This document shows, one piece after another, positions 47,458 through 55,940 of a DNA stretch of 64,000 bases (position 1 is the stretch's first letter; each line of letters begins with the position of its first letter). The notes beneath the pieces are model-generated. The model made no database searches. It was not told where the DNA came from and saw nothing but the letters and a program-made list of their open reading frames with translations. A program made the translations under genes and the position numbers. This DNA comes from Prevotella sp. P3-122 (GTDB lineage Bacteria > Bacteroidota > Bacteroidia > Bacteroidales > Bacteroidaceae), in assembly GCF_002251365.1 (NCBI RefSeq), contig NZ_NPJH01000041.1:62001-126000 (forward strand). Reading direction: 5' to 3'.

Positions 47458-49836
47458 ATGTATTTATTGATTCACAACCTTAAGATTGCAATTCGCAATC
47501 TCATGAAGTACAAACTTCAGACAATAATTTCTGTGCTGGGCATTGCTATAGGCATAGTGACGCTTGCCTTTGCACATTCTGCAATTGAAAGAATCAAACT
47601 TCCTACCATCTATCATCAGTCATACTATGATAGAGCGTATCAAGTGTGGTTCGACTCTCTTAATCTTGCTCCAGATGCGGATACTAATTATGTACGAGTA
47701 AACAAAGACATTATCCGTGCATTAAAGGGTGACGGAGGATTGAAATGCGCAGAGAAGATGGCTGTACCGAATGGAACTATGTATGGAAATCGTTTTGAGT
47801 TCCATTTCTCTGATTCCTCTATACTGAGGAAAGCTGTTGACTGCTGCATCATCGACCCAGAAATGTTTGACTACCACGGTCACCGTTCTGCCATCACTGG
47901 CGAGAGGATAAAGAAGCTGGGAGTGGGTGAAGCCATCATCTGCAAGAGCTTGGCGACAATCATCTTTGGCGACAAGAACCCCGTTGGTGCTGTGCAGGTT
48001 TATACAAGCGAGACATTCCCTATCCCTTTTACAATAGTAGATGTGTGTGAAGATTTTTCTGAGTTTGACAGTCCGCTCAGTCCCCGACACATGTATATTT
48101 CATTGGGTGATGTGGAAAGTGTGCAATGCGAGACTTCAGCCGAGGCTTATGCCATATGGATAAATGTTGCGAGAAAGGAAGAATGCACTGATAAGCAGCT
48201 CTTGGATGAAATTAACTCACGCATCAAGCCTTTCGGGATTAAGGCACAGCTCCAGAGTGAAGCAGGCAGAGAGAGTGTGGAAGCGGTCTTGACTATCAAT
48301 TCCCTTGTCTATCTCGTCAGTTCACTTATCCTGATTGCAGCTATCATTGGTTTCCTACGTATGCAGATTCAACTCTTCTGGAGTCGCCGTAGGGAGGTGT
48401 CGCTTCGCATTGTGAATGGAGCTACACGCTGGCAGCTGTTCTACCTCTTCTGTACGGAAGTACTGATTACTATCTGCATGTCAGTCATTACAGCTGTGCT
48501 TATTGGCAACTGGATCGAGCACTTCCTCTACACAAGGTTAGCCGACTTGATGTCGGAGGGAGACTTTGTGATTCACAATCTCGGTATGTACAGCTGCCAG
48601 ATAGGACTTCTTTTGTTTGTTATCTGTAGCCTGACAATATGGATAGCCCTCATCCGCATTTGCAAGTCGGAGAAAGGTCTTGAAGCCAACATGCGACACA
48701 GCCGTACCCACATCTTCCGCAACACTATGCTTGGCTTTCAGATTGCCATAAGCATTGTCTTTGTCTGTGGTACATTCATTACTCTCAATTGGGCAGACAA
48801 GATGCTGGATGCCTACCATCTGCCTGAGGACGAGAGTTTCTATGAAAATTGCGTTTCATTAAGTTTGAGGCATGATGACGATCCCAAGCAACTCGTAGAG
48901 GAGATACGACGTCTTCCTGATGTAGATAGGATGGTTTGCCATTCAGAGGGACACATCCCGGTTCTCAATCTTACGGAAAATGAAGAAGCAAAGGTTGCTT
49001 TGCAAAGAGACTACCTTCCATTCTTCTGTGCAACAGACACTACTCTGCTATCTTTCTACAATCTGAAAGCACATTGGTTTGCCAAGAATAACAATGTCAA
49101 GGAGTTTGTACTGATGAATGAAAGCATCTACAGTCAGTTGAAAGAGTTGGGCGTCATTGATAATGGTACGCTTACACTAAATGATTGGAATGAGGGAGTA
49201 TTGACATTGCCTATCGCAGGAACGATACCTGACATTCCTTATACAAACATGAAAACCTCCATATACATTCATCAAGGGAATGAAGGTCGTGGCTTTGAAT
49301 ATGTCGTTGTGCCAAAGGCTGGCAGGTATGCCTCTCTCATTAGCGATATGGAGAAAACCATCCATCGTCTTTCACCATCTGTATCAGATAAGATGGCAAA
49401 GAACTTCTGCGACAAAAAAACCGAGATTAATTTAATCAGGAGCATGAAAACTATCGCCTGGATTCTTGGCGCGGTAAGCATCATCATCTGTGCTATGAGT
49501 ATCTACAGTACCATTGCTCTCGACACTCGCTCGCGTCGCAAGGAGGTGGCAATCCGCAAGGTGCATGGAGCAATGCGACGTGACATCTATCGCCTCTTCG
49601 GGCGCTTGTACTTCATTCTTATCGTCCTCGCACTCTTCATTGCGATTCCGGGTGCAATACTCTTTAACCAGATGATGGACGGGATAATGCAAGGTTCTGT
49701 CGATGCCACACTCTCCCCTGTCATTCCGTGCATTCTCGGCTCCCTCGTTATCATCATCCTCATCGCCCTTATCGTGGGCTGGCATATTAGGAAGGTTATG
49801 AAAGTAGAGTGCGACGAGATGATCGTGAAGGAGTAA
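47458..49836 (+). CDS. FtsX/MacB-type ABC transporter permease
   Basis: This 792-residue inner-membrane permease contains two MacB-periplasmic-core plus FtsX modules. An N-terminal membrane helix (TIISVLGIAIGIVTLAFA) precedes the first periplasmic domain. Three membrane helices lie around residues 280-400, then a linker, a second helix and periplasmic domain, and three C-terminal helices. The conserved SRRKEVAIRKVHGA loop is near the last repeat. Paired with the ATPase encoded 38 nt downstream, it probably acts as a mechanotransmission exporter of peptides, lipids or antimicrobials. Confidence 0.92.
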   Translation: MYLLIHNLKIAIRNLMKYKLQTIISVLGIAIGIVTLAFAHSAIERIKLPTIYHQSYYDRAYQVWFDSLNLAPDADTNYVRVNKDIIRALKGDGGLKCAEKMAVPNGTMYGNRFEFHFSDSSILRKAVDCCIIDPEMFDYHGHRSAITGERIKKLGVGEAIICKSLATIIFGDKNPVGAVQVYTSETFPIPFTIVDVCEDFSEFDSPLSPRHMYISLGDVESVQCETSAEAYAIWINVARKEECTDKQLLDEINSRIKPFGIKAQLQSEAGRESVEAVLTINSLVYLVSSLILIAAIIGFLRMQIQLFWSRRREVSLRIVNGATRWQLFYLFCTEVLITICMSVITAVLIGNWIEHFLYTRLADLMSEGDFVIHNLGMYSCQIGLLLFVICSLTIWIALIRICKSEKGLEANMRHSRTHIFRNTMLGFQIAISIVFVCGTFITLNWADKMLDAYHLPEDESFYENCVSLSLRHDDDPKQLVEEIRRLPDVDRMVCHSEGHIPVLNLTENEEAKVALQRDYLPFFCATDTTLLSFYNLKAHWFAKNNNVKEFVLMNESIYSQLKELGVIDNGTLTLNDWNEGVLTLPIAGTIPDIPYTNMKTSIYIHQGNEGRGFEYVVVPKAGRYASLISDMEKTIHRLSPSVSDKMAKNFCDKKTEINLIRSMKTIAWILGAVSIIICAMSIYSTIALDTRSRRKEVAIRKVHGAMRRDIYRLFGRLYFILIVLALFIAIPGAILFNQMMDGIMQGSVDATLSPVIPCILGSLVIIILIALIVGWHIRKVMKVECDEMIVKE

Positions 49837-49874
49837 GAATAGAAAAGAATTAAACGATTAAAAAAATAAACATT

Positions 49875-50549
49875 ATGATTAAGATTGAAAACATCAAGAA
49901 AGTATTTCGTACTGAAGACGTAGAGACATGGGCTCTTCGTGAAGTTAGCCTCGAAGTTAAGGCAGGTGAATTTGTAGCCATCATGGGTCCTTCGGGATGT
50001 GGCAAGTCAACACTGCTGAACATCCTCGGTCTGCTGTCATCACCAACCGAGGGTACATACATGCTCGATGGCAAGGACGTGAGCACTCTCAGCGAGAGCG
50101 ACCGCATCAAGCTGCGCAAGGGAGCACTCGGTTTCGTATTCCAATCGTTCAACCTCATTGACGAACTGAATGTGAGCGAGAACATCGAACTTCCTCTACT
50201 CTATATGGGTGTGTCAGCCAAGGAACGTAAGGAGGCTGTCAAGGCGGTCATCGACCGTGTAGCCATGGGACATCGTGCCAAGCACTTCCCTGCCCAGCTC
50301 TCAGGCGGTCAGCAGCAGCGTGTGGCTATTGCCCGTGCCGTAATCTCGAACCCGAAACTCATCCTTGCCGATGAGCCTACAGGTAACCTAGACTCTAAGA
50401 ATGGTCGTGAGGTTATGGAACTCCTAAAGGAATTGCACCGTGAAGGTACCACCATCGTCATGGTTACTCACTCGCAGCGAGATGCCAGCTATGCAGACCG
50501 TACCATCAACCTTTTTGACGGACAGATTGTAAACGAAGTAGAGATGTAA
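49875..50549 (+). CDS. ABC transporter ATPase (LolD/MacB type)
   Basis: This is a 224-residue nucleotide-binding subunit. It has Walker A GPSGCGKS (38-45), signature LSGGQQQR (142-149), Walker B LILADEP (162-168) and a switch His in MVTHSQRD. It energises the FtsX-type permease of the same operon. The neighbouring permease copy (50559-50777) is broken, so the intact 792-residue permease is the likely partner. Confidence 0.94.
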   Translation: MIKIENIKKVFRTEDVETWALREVSLEVKAGEFVAIMGPSGCGKSTLLNILGLLSSPTEGTYMLDGKDVSTLSESDRIKLRKGALGFVFQSFNLIDELNVSENIELPLLYMGVSAKERKEAVKAVIDRVAMGHRAKHFPAQLSGGQQQRVAIARAVISNPKLILADEPTGNLDSKNGREVMELLKELHREGTTIVMVTHSQRDASYADRTINLFDGQIVNEVEM

Positions 50550-50558
50550 CAAGAAAGA

Positions 50559-50777
50559 ATGAATTCGCTTTATATTTTCAAGCATGCATGGCGTCATTTG
50601 TCTCGCATGCGCACATATACCTTTATTAATGTTGTGGGACTCATCGTGAGTCTCACGGGTGCCATCATCATTGCACGGTATGTGCATCAGGAGCTGACGG
50701 TGGATCATTACATCCTGCACCTTGACCGCACCTTCATGCTGACCAATGTGCAGGATGAAGGCACATCTATAAACTAA
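50559..50777 (+). pseudogene. Truncated second FtsX-type permease
   Basis: The 72 codons begin MNSLYIFKHAWRHLSRMRTY with one membrane helix (INVVGLIVSLTGAIIIARYV) and DRTFMLTNV. This is the usual N-terminus of a second ~800-residue permease seen in this type of operon, but it stops at GTSIN. Nothing homologous continues after the stop, so the rest has been deleted. Confidence 0.75.
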
Positions 50778-50953
50778 AGGGGAAAGGATGGAAGTAGTGT
50801 TGAAATGTTACATCTGAGCAACATTATGGCATGTTTTTCGCCCACATAGCATCTTTTAAGGGTAAGATGAATCGTAATTGAAAAAATGTAGTACTTTTGT
50901 AGAGCAAAAGGTCGGCGTTTACCTATTTATAAGAATTTGATAACGAATCAGTA

Positions 50954-51124
50954 ATGATAGATCTTAGAAATCCAAAGTTGGAAGATTTCAAGCATATTGA
51001 AGCTCCTGTTCGAGAGTCTGCAACTCGAAAGACCTTCGCTTCTTTCTATAGGGTGAAGCCTGGTAGCTATGTCATTCCGCGTACTAAGCATAAGGTGACA
51101 AAACTTCCTGAAGGCATTTTATGA
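50954..51124 (+). CDS. Small basic ORF (56 aa), unrecognised
   Basis: MIDLRNPKLEDFKHIEAPVR opens a 56-residue, Lys/Arg-rich protein with no signal peptide or membrane helix. A TACTTTTG -7 box (50892-50899) lies upstream. A second small ORF overlaps its stop by ATGA. It is too short to assign, and it could be a remnant of the gene lost after the truncated permease. Confidence 0.35.
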   Translation: MIDLRNPKLEDFKHIEAPVRESATRKTFASFYRVKPGSYVIPRTKHKVTKLPEGIL

Positions 51125-51207
51125 GCACATTCAACAAAGAGTATGATGGTCTTGCAGATGCCATCATAACGAATGCAATCGTGATGCCAGCCGTAGAACT
51201 TAAGTAA
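51121..51207 (+). CDS. Small ORF (28 aa) overlapping the previous one, unrecognised
   Basis: MSTFNKEYDGLADAIITNAI continues to a stop at 51205-51207, with the start overlapping the previous TGA as ATGA. The C-terminal half is mildly hydrophobic. The ATGA overlap argues for coupling; function is unknown. Confidence 0.3.
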   Translation: MSTFNKEYDGLADAIITNAIVMPAVELK

Positions 51208-51237
51208 ATACCGCCAATAATTGCTAATAAAATAAAG

Positions 51238-53604
51238 ATGAAAAAGTTTTTTAATACGCTGTTTGTGACGTTGTTATGCTTTACCGCATCATGGGCACAG
51301 AAACCAGCAGTATGGGATAACCCTACGACAGAGTTTGGTACGGATTATGGTGATGGGTTCTTCAACACCGTCATTGATGTAACCCGTGTGGAACTGAAAA
51401 AGGATGAGACAACGATGGCTGTAAGGGTACAGTTGCGTTCCGATTATCCTGACTATCGTTTTCAGTTCACAAAAGATACTTATCTGCTTGCTGATGGCGT
51501 GAGGTATCCTGTGGTGTCAGCAGATGGCATTGAGTTTGATAAGTACCGCCAGACAGAGGCTGACGGCAAACTGGACATAGTGTTCCACTTCAAGCCATTA
51601 CCTCTCGGCACCAAGGTGTTTGACTTCATTGAGGGCGACGGTGAGCGTGCCTTTCAGATAAAGGGCATACGACCTGTGGAGGAGCGCCACAAGATGTTGT
51701 TCCCTTCATATTGGAGAAACGAGAAGACTGGTGATTGGGAGATTGCCTTCATTGACAACTATGCCATCTATGACTGCAAGATATGGAACATGAAAGCGGA
51801 GACAAATCCAACCAAAGGTGAGGCACAGATTGTTCTGGAGAGCGATGGAAAGACCGTGAACGTGATGGTAGGAAAGGACAAGAAGGGTAAGCGCACCATT
51901 ACTATTGACGGCAGGAAGGCTGTGTATTCGATGATAACGGAGCGTTTCATGCCTTACTATCCAACAAAGGACACCCGCACCGACTTCTTGGACACAAACT
52001 ACAAGACTGACACGGCTACCGTGATAGGATGGATAAAGGACATGCCTGAGCATTATCGCAGCATGAATACTTTCGACTTCGGCACTCAGGATTTCTTCCA
52101 AGATGAACAGGTAAACTTCAATGCGGAGCTGGATTCGCTGGGAAGATTCAGCATCAAGATTCCACTCATGAACAGTTCAGAGTTCTTCTGCGACTGGCAA
52201 CGATGCTTCATGCGCACCATGCTTGAGCCTGGCAAGACATACTTCCTGCTCTATGACTTTAAGGAAGGTCGCCGAATGTGGATGGGTGAGGATGTTCGTC
52301 TGCAGAACGAACTGTTCCGTCATCCTCTCAACTGGAACAGCATACGCATGGAAGAAGACGGTGACGACTTCGACAAATACGTTGCTTCGGTAGATAGTCT
52401 TATAAAGACACAGCACGCGCAAGTTGATGAACTATGCCGACAGCACCCTACTCTCTCCACGCGCTTCAACCTATACTGCAAGGGAAGCGCCACATGGCAG
52501 CAGGCACATGATTTCGGACAGGCACGTTTCCGTGCGAAAGATTACCACTTCCCTGAGAATGCGAAAAAGTATGCTTACGAGAATTTCTGGCTGAAGTTGC
52601 CAAAGCCATACACTCTCTATAGGGATGTGAGACAATTTTGGTGTGACTATCTTGACGATGCAACGCTCAATGTCCAGACTACATACTCGTTCAACATGTT
52701 TGACCACATCGATGAGATTACGGCAGACCAAAAAGAACGGGATATGCTGAAAGAATACAAGGTGCGTATGGACGAAATTGACAAGGAGATTGATGCTATT
52801 CCTGAAATGGAGAAAAAGCAGCAGAAGGCTAACGAATTCAATGCTGCAAATGCGGATATCATCAAACAGGTGGTGCGAATCTTCAACTCTCCCCGTGCAA
52901 GGGACGTGGCAAACAATTACCTTCTGTTGCCAAGATGGCAGAATCAGTTGAACGCTCTCGATTCTATCGGCGCTGACAAACTCGTCAAGAGCATAATGAT
53001 GGCAAAGATGGCATACGATGAATTGGATTATAACCGTAAGCCTTTAACTACCGCTACCATGGATAGCCTCAAGGTGTGGATAGACACTCCTGAGGTGTAT
53101 GCAGACCTTGAGAAGAAGAATGAATACTACCAGGCTCTCACTAACCGCCAGTTTGACAAACGCATACTGAACACCGGCAAGGATGTGCAAGGCATGACAG
53201 AGGGCGAAGAAATACTGAAGAAACTGCTCGAACCATACAAGGGAAAGATCGTATTGATAGATGTGTGGGGCACTTGGTGTAGTCCTTGCAAAGAGGCTCT
53301 GTCGCATTCCGAGGAGGAATATGCGCGTCTGGCAAAGTATGACATGCAGTTTGTGTACCTGGCAAACAACAGTCCTATGGACACGTGGGAGAATGTAATC
53401 AAGGAATACAACGTGACAGGTCCTAATGTGACACACTTCAATCTGGAAATTCCGCAACAGAGTGCCATTGAGCGTTACCTTCAGATTAATTCATTCCCAA
53501 CATATAAGATTACTGACAAGCAAGGCAATATCCTCGATATAAAGGTGGATGCTCGCGACCTCAACTCATTGGAAGACCTTGTAAAGATGATACTTGGAAA
53601 GTAG
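51238..53604 (+). CDS. Large exported protein with C-terminal TlpA-like thioredoxin domain
   Basis: This 788-residue protein has a signal peptide (MKKFFNTLFVTLLCFTASWA). A large N-terminal beta-rich region and a helical middle (~450-620, rich in Lys/Glu/Asp) are followed by a C-terminal thioredoxin fold (~655-788). The redox motif WCSPC is at about residue 680. Family members of this layout in Bacteroidetes are envelope thiol-disulfide oxidoreductases of unknown substrate. It is preceded by 30 nt of AT-rich leader and followed by a probable terminator. Confidence 0.85.
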   Translation: MKKFFNTLFVTLLCFTASWAQKPAVWDNPTTEFGTDYGDGFFNTVIDVTRVELKKDETTMAVRVQLRSDYPDYRFQFTKDTYLLADGVRYPVVSADGIEFDKYRQTEADGKLDIVFHFKPLPLGTKVFDFIEGDGERAFQIKGIRPVEERHKMLFPSYWRNEKTGDWEIAFIDNYAIYDCKIWNMKAETNPTKGEAQIVLESDGKTVNVMVGKDKKGKRTITIDGRKAVYSMITERFMPYYPTKDTRTDFLDTNYKTDTATVIGWIKDMPEHYRSMNTFDFGTQDFFQDEQVNFNAELDSLGRFSIKIPLMNSSEFFCDWQRCFMRTMLEPGKTYFLLYDFKEGRRMWMGEDVRLQNELFRHPLNWNSIRMEEDGDDFDKYVASVDSLIKTQHAQVDELCRQHPTLSTRFNLYCKGSATWQQAHDFGQARFRAKDYHFPENAKKYAYENFWLKLPKPYTLYRDVRQFWCDYLDDATLNVQTTYSFNMFDHIDEITADQKERDMLKEYKVRMDEIDKEIDAIPEMEKKQQKANEFNAANADIIKQVVRIFNSPRARDVANNYLLLPRWQNQLNALDSIGADKLVKSIMMAKMAYDELDYNRKPLTTATMDSLKVWIDTPEVYADLEKKNEYYQALTNRQFDKRILNTGKDVQGMTEGEEILKKLLEPYKGKIVLIDVWGTWCSPCKEALSHSEEEYARLAKYDMQFVYLANNSPMDTWENVIKEYNVTGPNVTHFNLEIPQQSAIERYLQINSFPTYKITDKQGNILDIKVDARDLNSLEDLVKMILGK

Positions 53605-53629
53605 TCGAAGTTTATCGCAGAGACATGTT

Positions 53630-53674
53630 CGGGACAGGGGACAGGTCCGTGTCCCGCCTTCTCATTTTTTTTTT
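53630..53674 (+). terminator. Probable terminator after the thioredoxin-domain gene
   Basis: GGGACA (53638-53643) with TGTCCC (53650-53655) forms a stem, or CGGGACA/TGTCCCG using an upstream repeat. It is followed by a run of ten T (53665-53674). The palindrome resembles the REP-like family elsewhere in the window. Confidence 0.5.
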
Positions 53675-53688
53675 AACATTTGTGATAG

Positions 53689-54200
53689 ACAGAATTTGTC
53701 AAGGTCATGAACCACTTGAACATGGTGCTTGCCTATTGGATACGCAGGAAATACAAGCGTTTCCATCGCAAGCCCATTGTCAAGGCTTTCAGTTCCTGCA
53801 ACCTCGGCTGCACTCGGCATAGCATTCAAGCAGGCTTGATGCTCTGCTCTCGTTGGCACGAGCTTTCAGTTCCTGCAACCTCGGCTGCACTCGGCATAGC
53901 ATTCAAGCCTGCTTGATGCTCTGCTCTCGTTGGCACGAGCTTTCAGTTCCTGCAACCTCGGCTGCACTCGGCATAGCATTCAAGCCTGCTTGATGCTCTG
54001 CTCTCGTTGGCACGAGCTTTCATTTGGCTGCAAGAGATAGCGAGCAAAGACCGCAGTCTTTTCTATCATTGGCAGAGAGGTCAGACCCCAAGGTTATGTC
54101 TATGCACAAAGCGTTGAGTGTGAAGAGCCGTGTGAGGGGAGACTTTCACGCACGGTTCTGTGAGAGGGTGAGGGTGAAACTCCCTCGCTCTACTCGACCC
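53689..54200 (+). mobile_element. Group II intron 3' remnant (maturase C-terminus plus domains V-VI)
   Basis: The intron-encoded protein's C-terminus is readable in two pieces in the same sense. The first is NHLNMVLAYWIRRKYKRFHR before the tandem repeats; the second is LQEIASKDRSLFYHWQRGQT after them. Next comes an RNA domain V (54125-54158) beginning GAGCCGTGTGAGG and closing CACGCACGGTTC, then a domain VI-like stem. The 5' end, the reverse transcriptase and the D-region are gone, so the element is dead. Its 3' end abuts the stop of the next, convergent gene. Confidence 0.85.
53786..54020. repeat. Three tandem ~77-bp repeats inside the intron remnant
   Basis: Units start at about 53787, 53864 and 53941 with CTTTCAGTTCCTGCAACCTC and are nearly identical. 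Each contains a hairpin AGCAT(T)CAAGC-AG-GCTTGATGCT with a bulged T, and a CTCG/CGAG arm. GCTTTCA occurs at every junction, and removing the three units rejoins the maturase reading frame (KAF to WLQE). Confidence 0.85.
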
Positions 54201-54211
54201 TGTCCCCTTGT

Positions 54212-55552
54212 CTATAAGCCCAGCAGATGCGTTGCCAGCAATGTTCCGTTCCACGCCAGCAGCCATATGGTGATGAGGATTGTCAACATTCTCATGGCCG
54301 TCTGCCAATGGCCGTGCAGGCGTGCCAGCAGGAAGCCCATGGCGATGGGGACGATGACGGCCCAGTGGCTTGCCATGATGTAGACTTCGGTGAGGGCAAA
54401 GCCAAGAACCATGTGCATGGTCATGTCGACGGCAAACCACGACAGGACGAGACGGAAGAACGCTGACGGCCAGCCGCATACGCAACCGGCAAGAAACAAT
54501 ATTACGAGCACCGCCTCGACGGCGTAGCTGTACCACGACCTGTAGCTCACAATCACGGGACGCGTCATGTTTGTGTCCTGAAGCAGATAGTCGCAGTGAA
54601 ACTGGAACGACTCGCCAAAAAGGTTCTCAACGACAGTTGCCGTGCGTGATGTCTTGGTGTCTATCCATTCCAGAATGCTGTTGTCCGTGTCGTTGAATGA
54701 GCGGCGGTGTTTCATCCATTCCTGATGAGCCATGAATTTCTTGGCAAACTTCTTGTCCTTCTTCATCCTCTTCTCGATGTTCCTTGTCTGTATCTCGTTG
54801 TCGGGCTTTACCATGTTCTCGTACTGTGCCCAGTAGCATCCTCCCATGATGGCAAGCGGCAGCCCCACGGCAACGGCTATATGGCGTGGCCTCCAGAATG
54901 CCCGGCCATTGGTCCACCATGCTGCCAGCCATATCTTGGCACCATTGGTCAGTGTCACGCCTGCTGTTGCCGTTGCCAGCAATGCCGTCAGCCAGGCAGG
55001 CATCTTCCTGCCTTCCTGCATCATGCTTCCTGCAATATACAGGGTGAGCGAAAGAAGAAACAGCGACAGGGCAAAATGGTCGGGGGTGGCGCTGGCGGCC
55101 ATGATATGTCCAAAGGAGAAGAAAAGCACGGACAGCAGCAGGGAGTCTGCCCGTCCAAGTCCTATCAGGCGGTTGGCTATGCGATAGGTGAACAGGAATG
55201 TGTAGGTGCCGCACAGGGTGTAGAGCACTGCCATGATGAAGATGGCGCAGTTGCAGCCTGTGATGTCCATGAGCCACCCGTTGAGCATGGCGAGAGGGTA
55301 GAGCAGCAGCGTCAGAAGCGGATGACGGGACAGGGTGTAGTATATCTTCCAGCGTGACAATGTGATGTACATGTATGGATCGTAGCCCGAGAGTGTGAAA
55401 TGGTCGTGGAAGATGGTCCAGAACCCGAGGTTGCCCCCACGGGTGAACAGCTCGTACTTGTAGGCTATCATCAGGCCGTTGACAACCAGCAGAATTGTCA
55501 TTCCGACAACGAGCGCAGGTATTTCCCTTTTTCTTATCTTGAATATATCCAT
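54212..55552 (-). CDS. Multi-pass membrane protein (DUF6080-like, GT-C-like layout), function unknown
   Basis: This 446-residue protein has about 10-11 hydrophobic segments and one large hydrophilic loop (~255-330, rich in Lys/Arg and Asp/Asn). An N-terminal cytoplasmic MDIFKIRKREIP precedes the first helix. A luminal/periplasmic loop carries FHDHFTLSGYDPYMYITL, acidic and His residues placed as in GT-C glycosyltransferases. I recall a Bacteroidetes DUF6080 family of similar form but cannot confirm it. Its C-terminus ends right at the intron remnant. Confidence 0.65.
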   Translation of the reverse strand: MDIFKIRKREIPALVVGMTILLVVNGLMIAYKYELFTRGGNLGFWTIFHDHFTLSGYDPYMYITLSRWKIYYTLSRHPLLTLLLYPLAMLNGWLMDITGCNCAIFIMAVLYTLCGTYTFLFTYRIANRLIGLGRADSLLLSVLFFSFGHIMAASATPDHFALSLFLLSLTLYIAGSMMQEGRKMPAWLTALLATATAGVTLTNGAKIWLAAWWTNGRAFWRPRHIAVAVGLPLAIMGGCYWAQYENMVKPDNEIQTRNIEKRMKKDKKFAKKFMAHQEWMKHRRSFNDTDNSILEWIDTKTSRTATVVENLFGESFQFHCDYLLQDTNMTRPVIVSYRSWYSYAVEAVLVILFLAGCVCGWPSAFFRLVLSWFAVDMTMHMVLGFALTEVYIMASHWAVIVPIAMGFLLARLHGHWQTAMRMLTILITIWLLAWNGTLLATHLLGL

Positions 55553-55735
55553 AGAACGGTGAATGATTAGAAAATCGGCACAAAGATAGGAAAATAAAGC
55601 CTTACTGCCAAATATCCTTAGTGGGAATATCTATGTTGAAACATCAGTTTGACGTATTTAGATAGAGCAGATTATTATATGATGTGAGCTACGGATATAT
55701 ATGGATAGTGCAACGCATATGTTTGCATGGGCAGT

Positions 55736-55796
55736 AAGGTTAATAACCTTGCAGCCGTAAGGTTAATAACCTTTCGCCCGTAAGGTTATTAACCTT
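55736..55796. repeat. Array of three 15-bp palindromes at 23-bp spacing (copy B)
   Basis: AAGGTTAATAACCTT (55736-55750 and 55759-55773) and AAGGTTATTAACCTT (55782-55796) have 8-nt spacers GCAGCCGT and TCGCCCGT. Unit, spacing and number equal those at 18512-18572. The interval 55553-55870 holds this array and no gene. Confidence 0.85.
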
Positions 55797-55875
55797 TCAG
55801 GCGATGGAATGGTAATAGTCTTCAGATGTAATGGTATTCTCATTGGCATGAATATGTCTTTTCCCCACAAAAAAA

Positions 55876-55903
55876 GAGCTAAGTCTTAATGTAGACTTAG
55901 CTC
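55876..55903 (-). terminator. Intrinsic terminator of the large T9SS cargo gene
   Basis: GAGCTAAGTC (55876-55885) and GACTTAGCTC (55894-55903) form a perfect 10-bp stem with an 8-nt loop. Read on the minus strand it is followed by TTTTTTTG. It lies about 40 nt beyond the stop codon. Confidence 0.85.
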
Positions 55904-55940
55904 CTTGCTTATGTTGTAGTCTGAGACATGCGATACTTAA

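Noticed and set aside
53786..54020. CRISPR-like array
   Set aside because: Only three ~77-bp units occur head to tail with no distinct spacers and no cas genes; they are simple tandem repeats inside a group II intron remnant.
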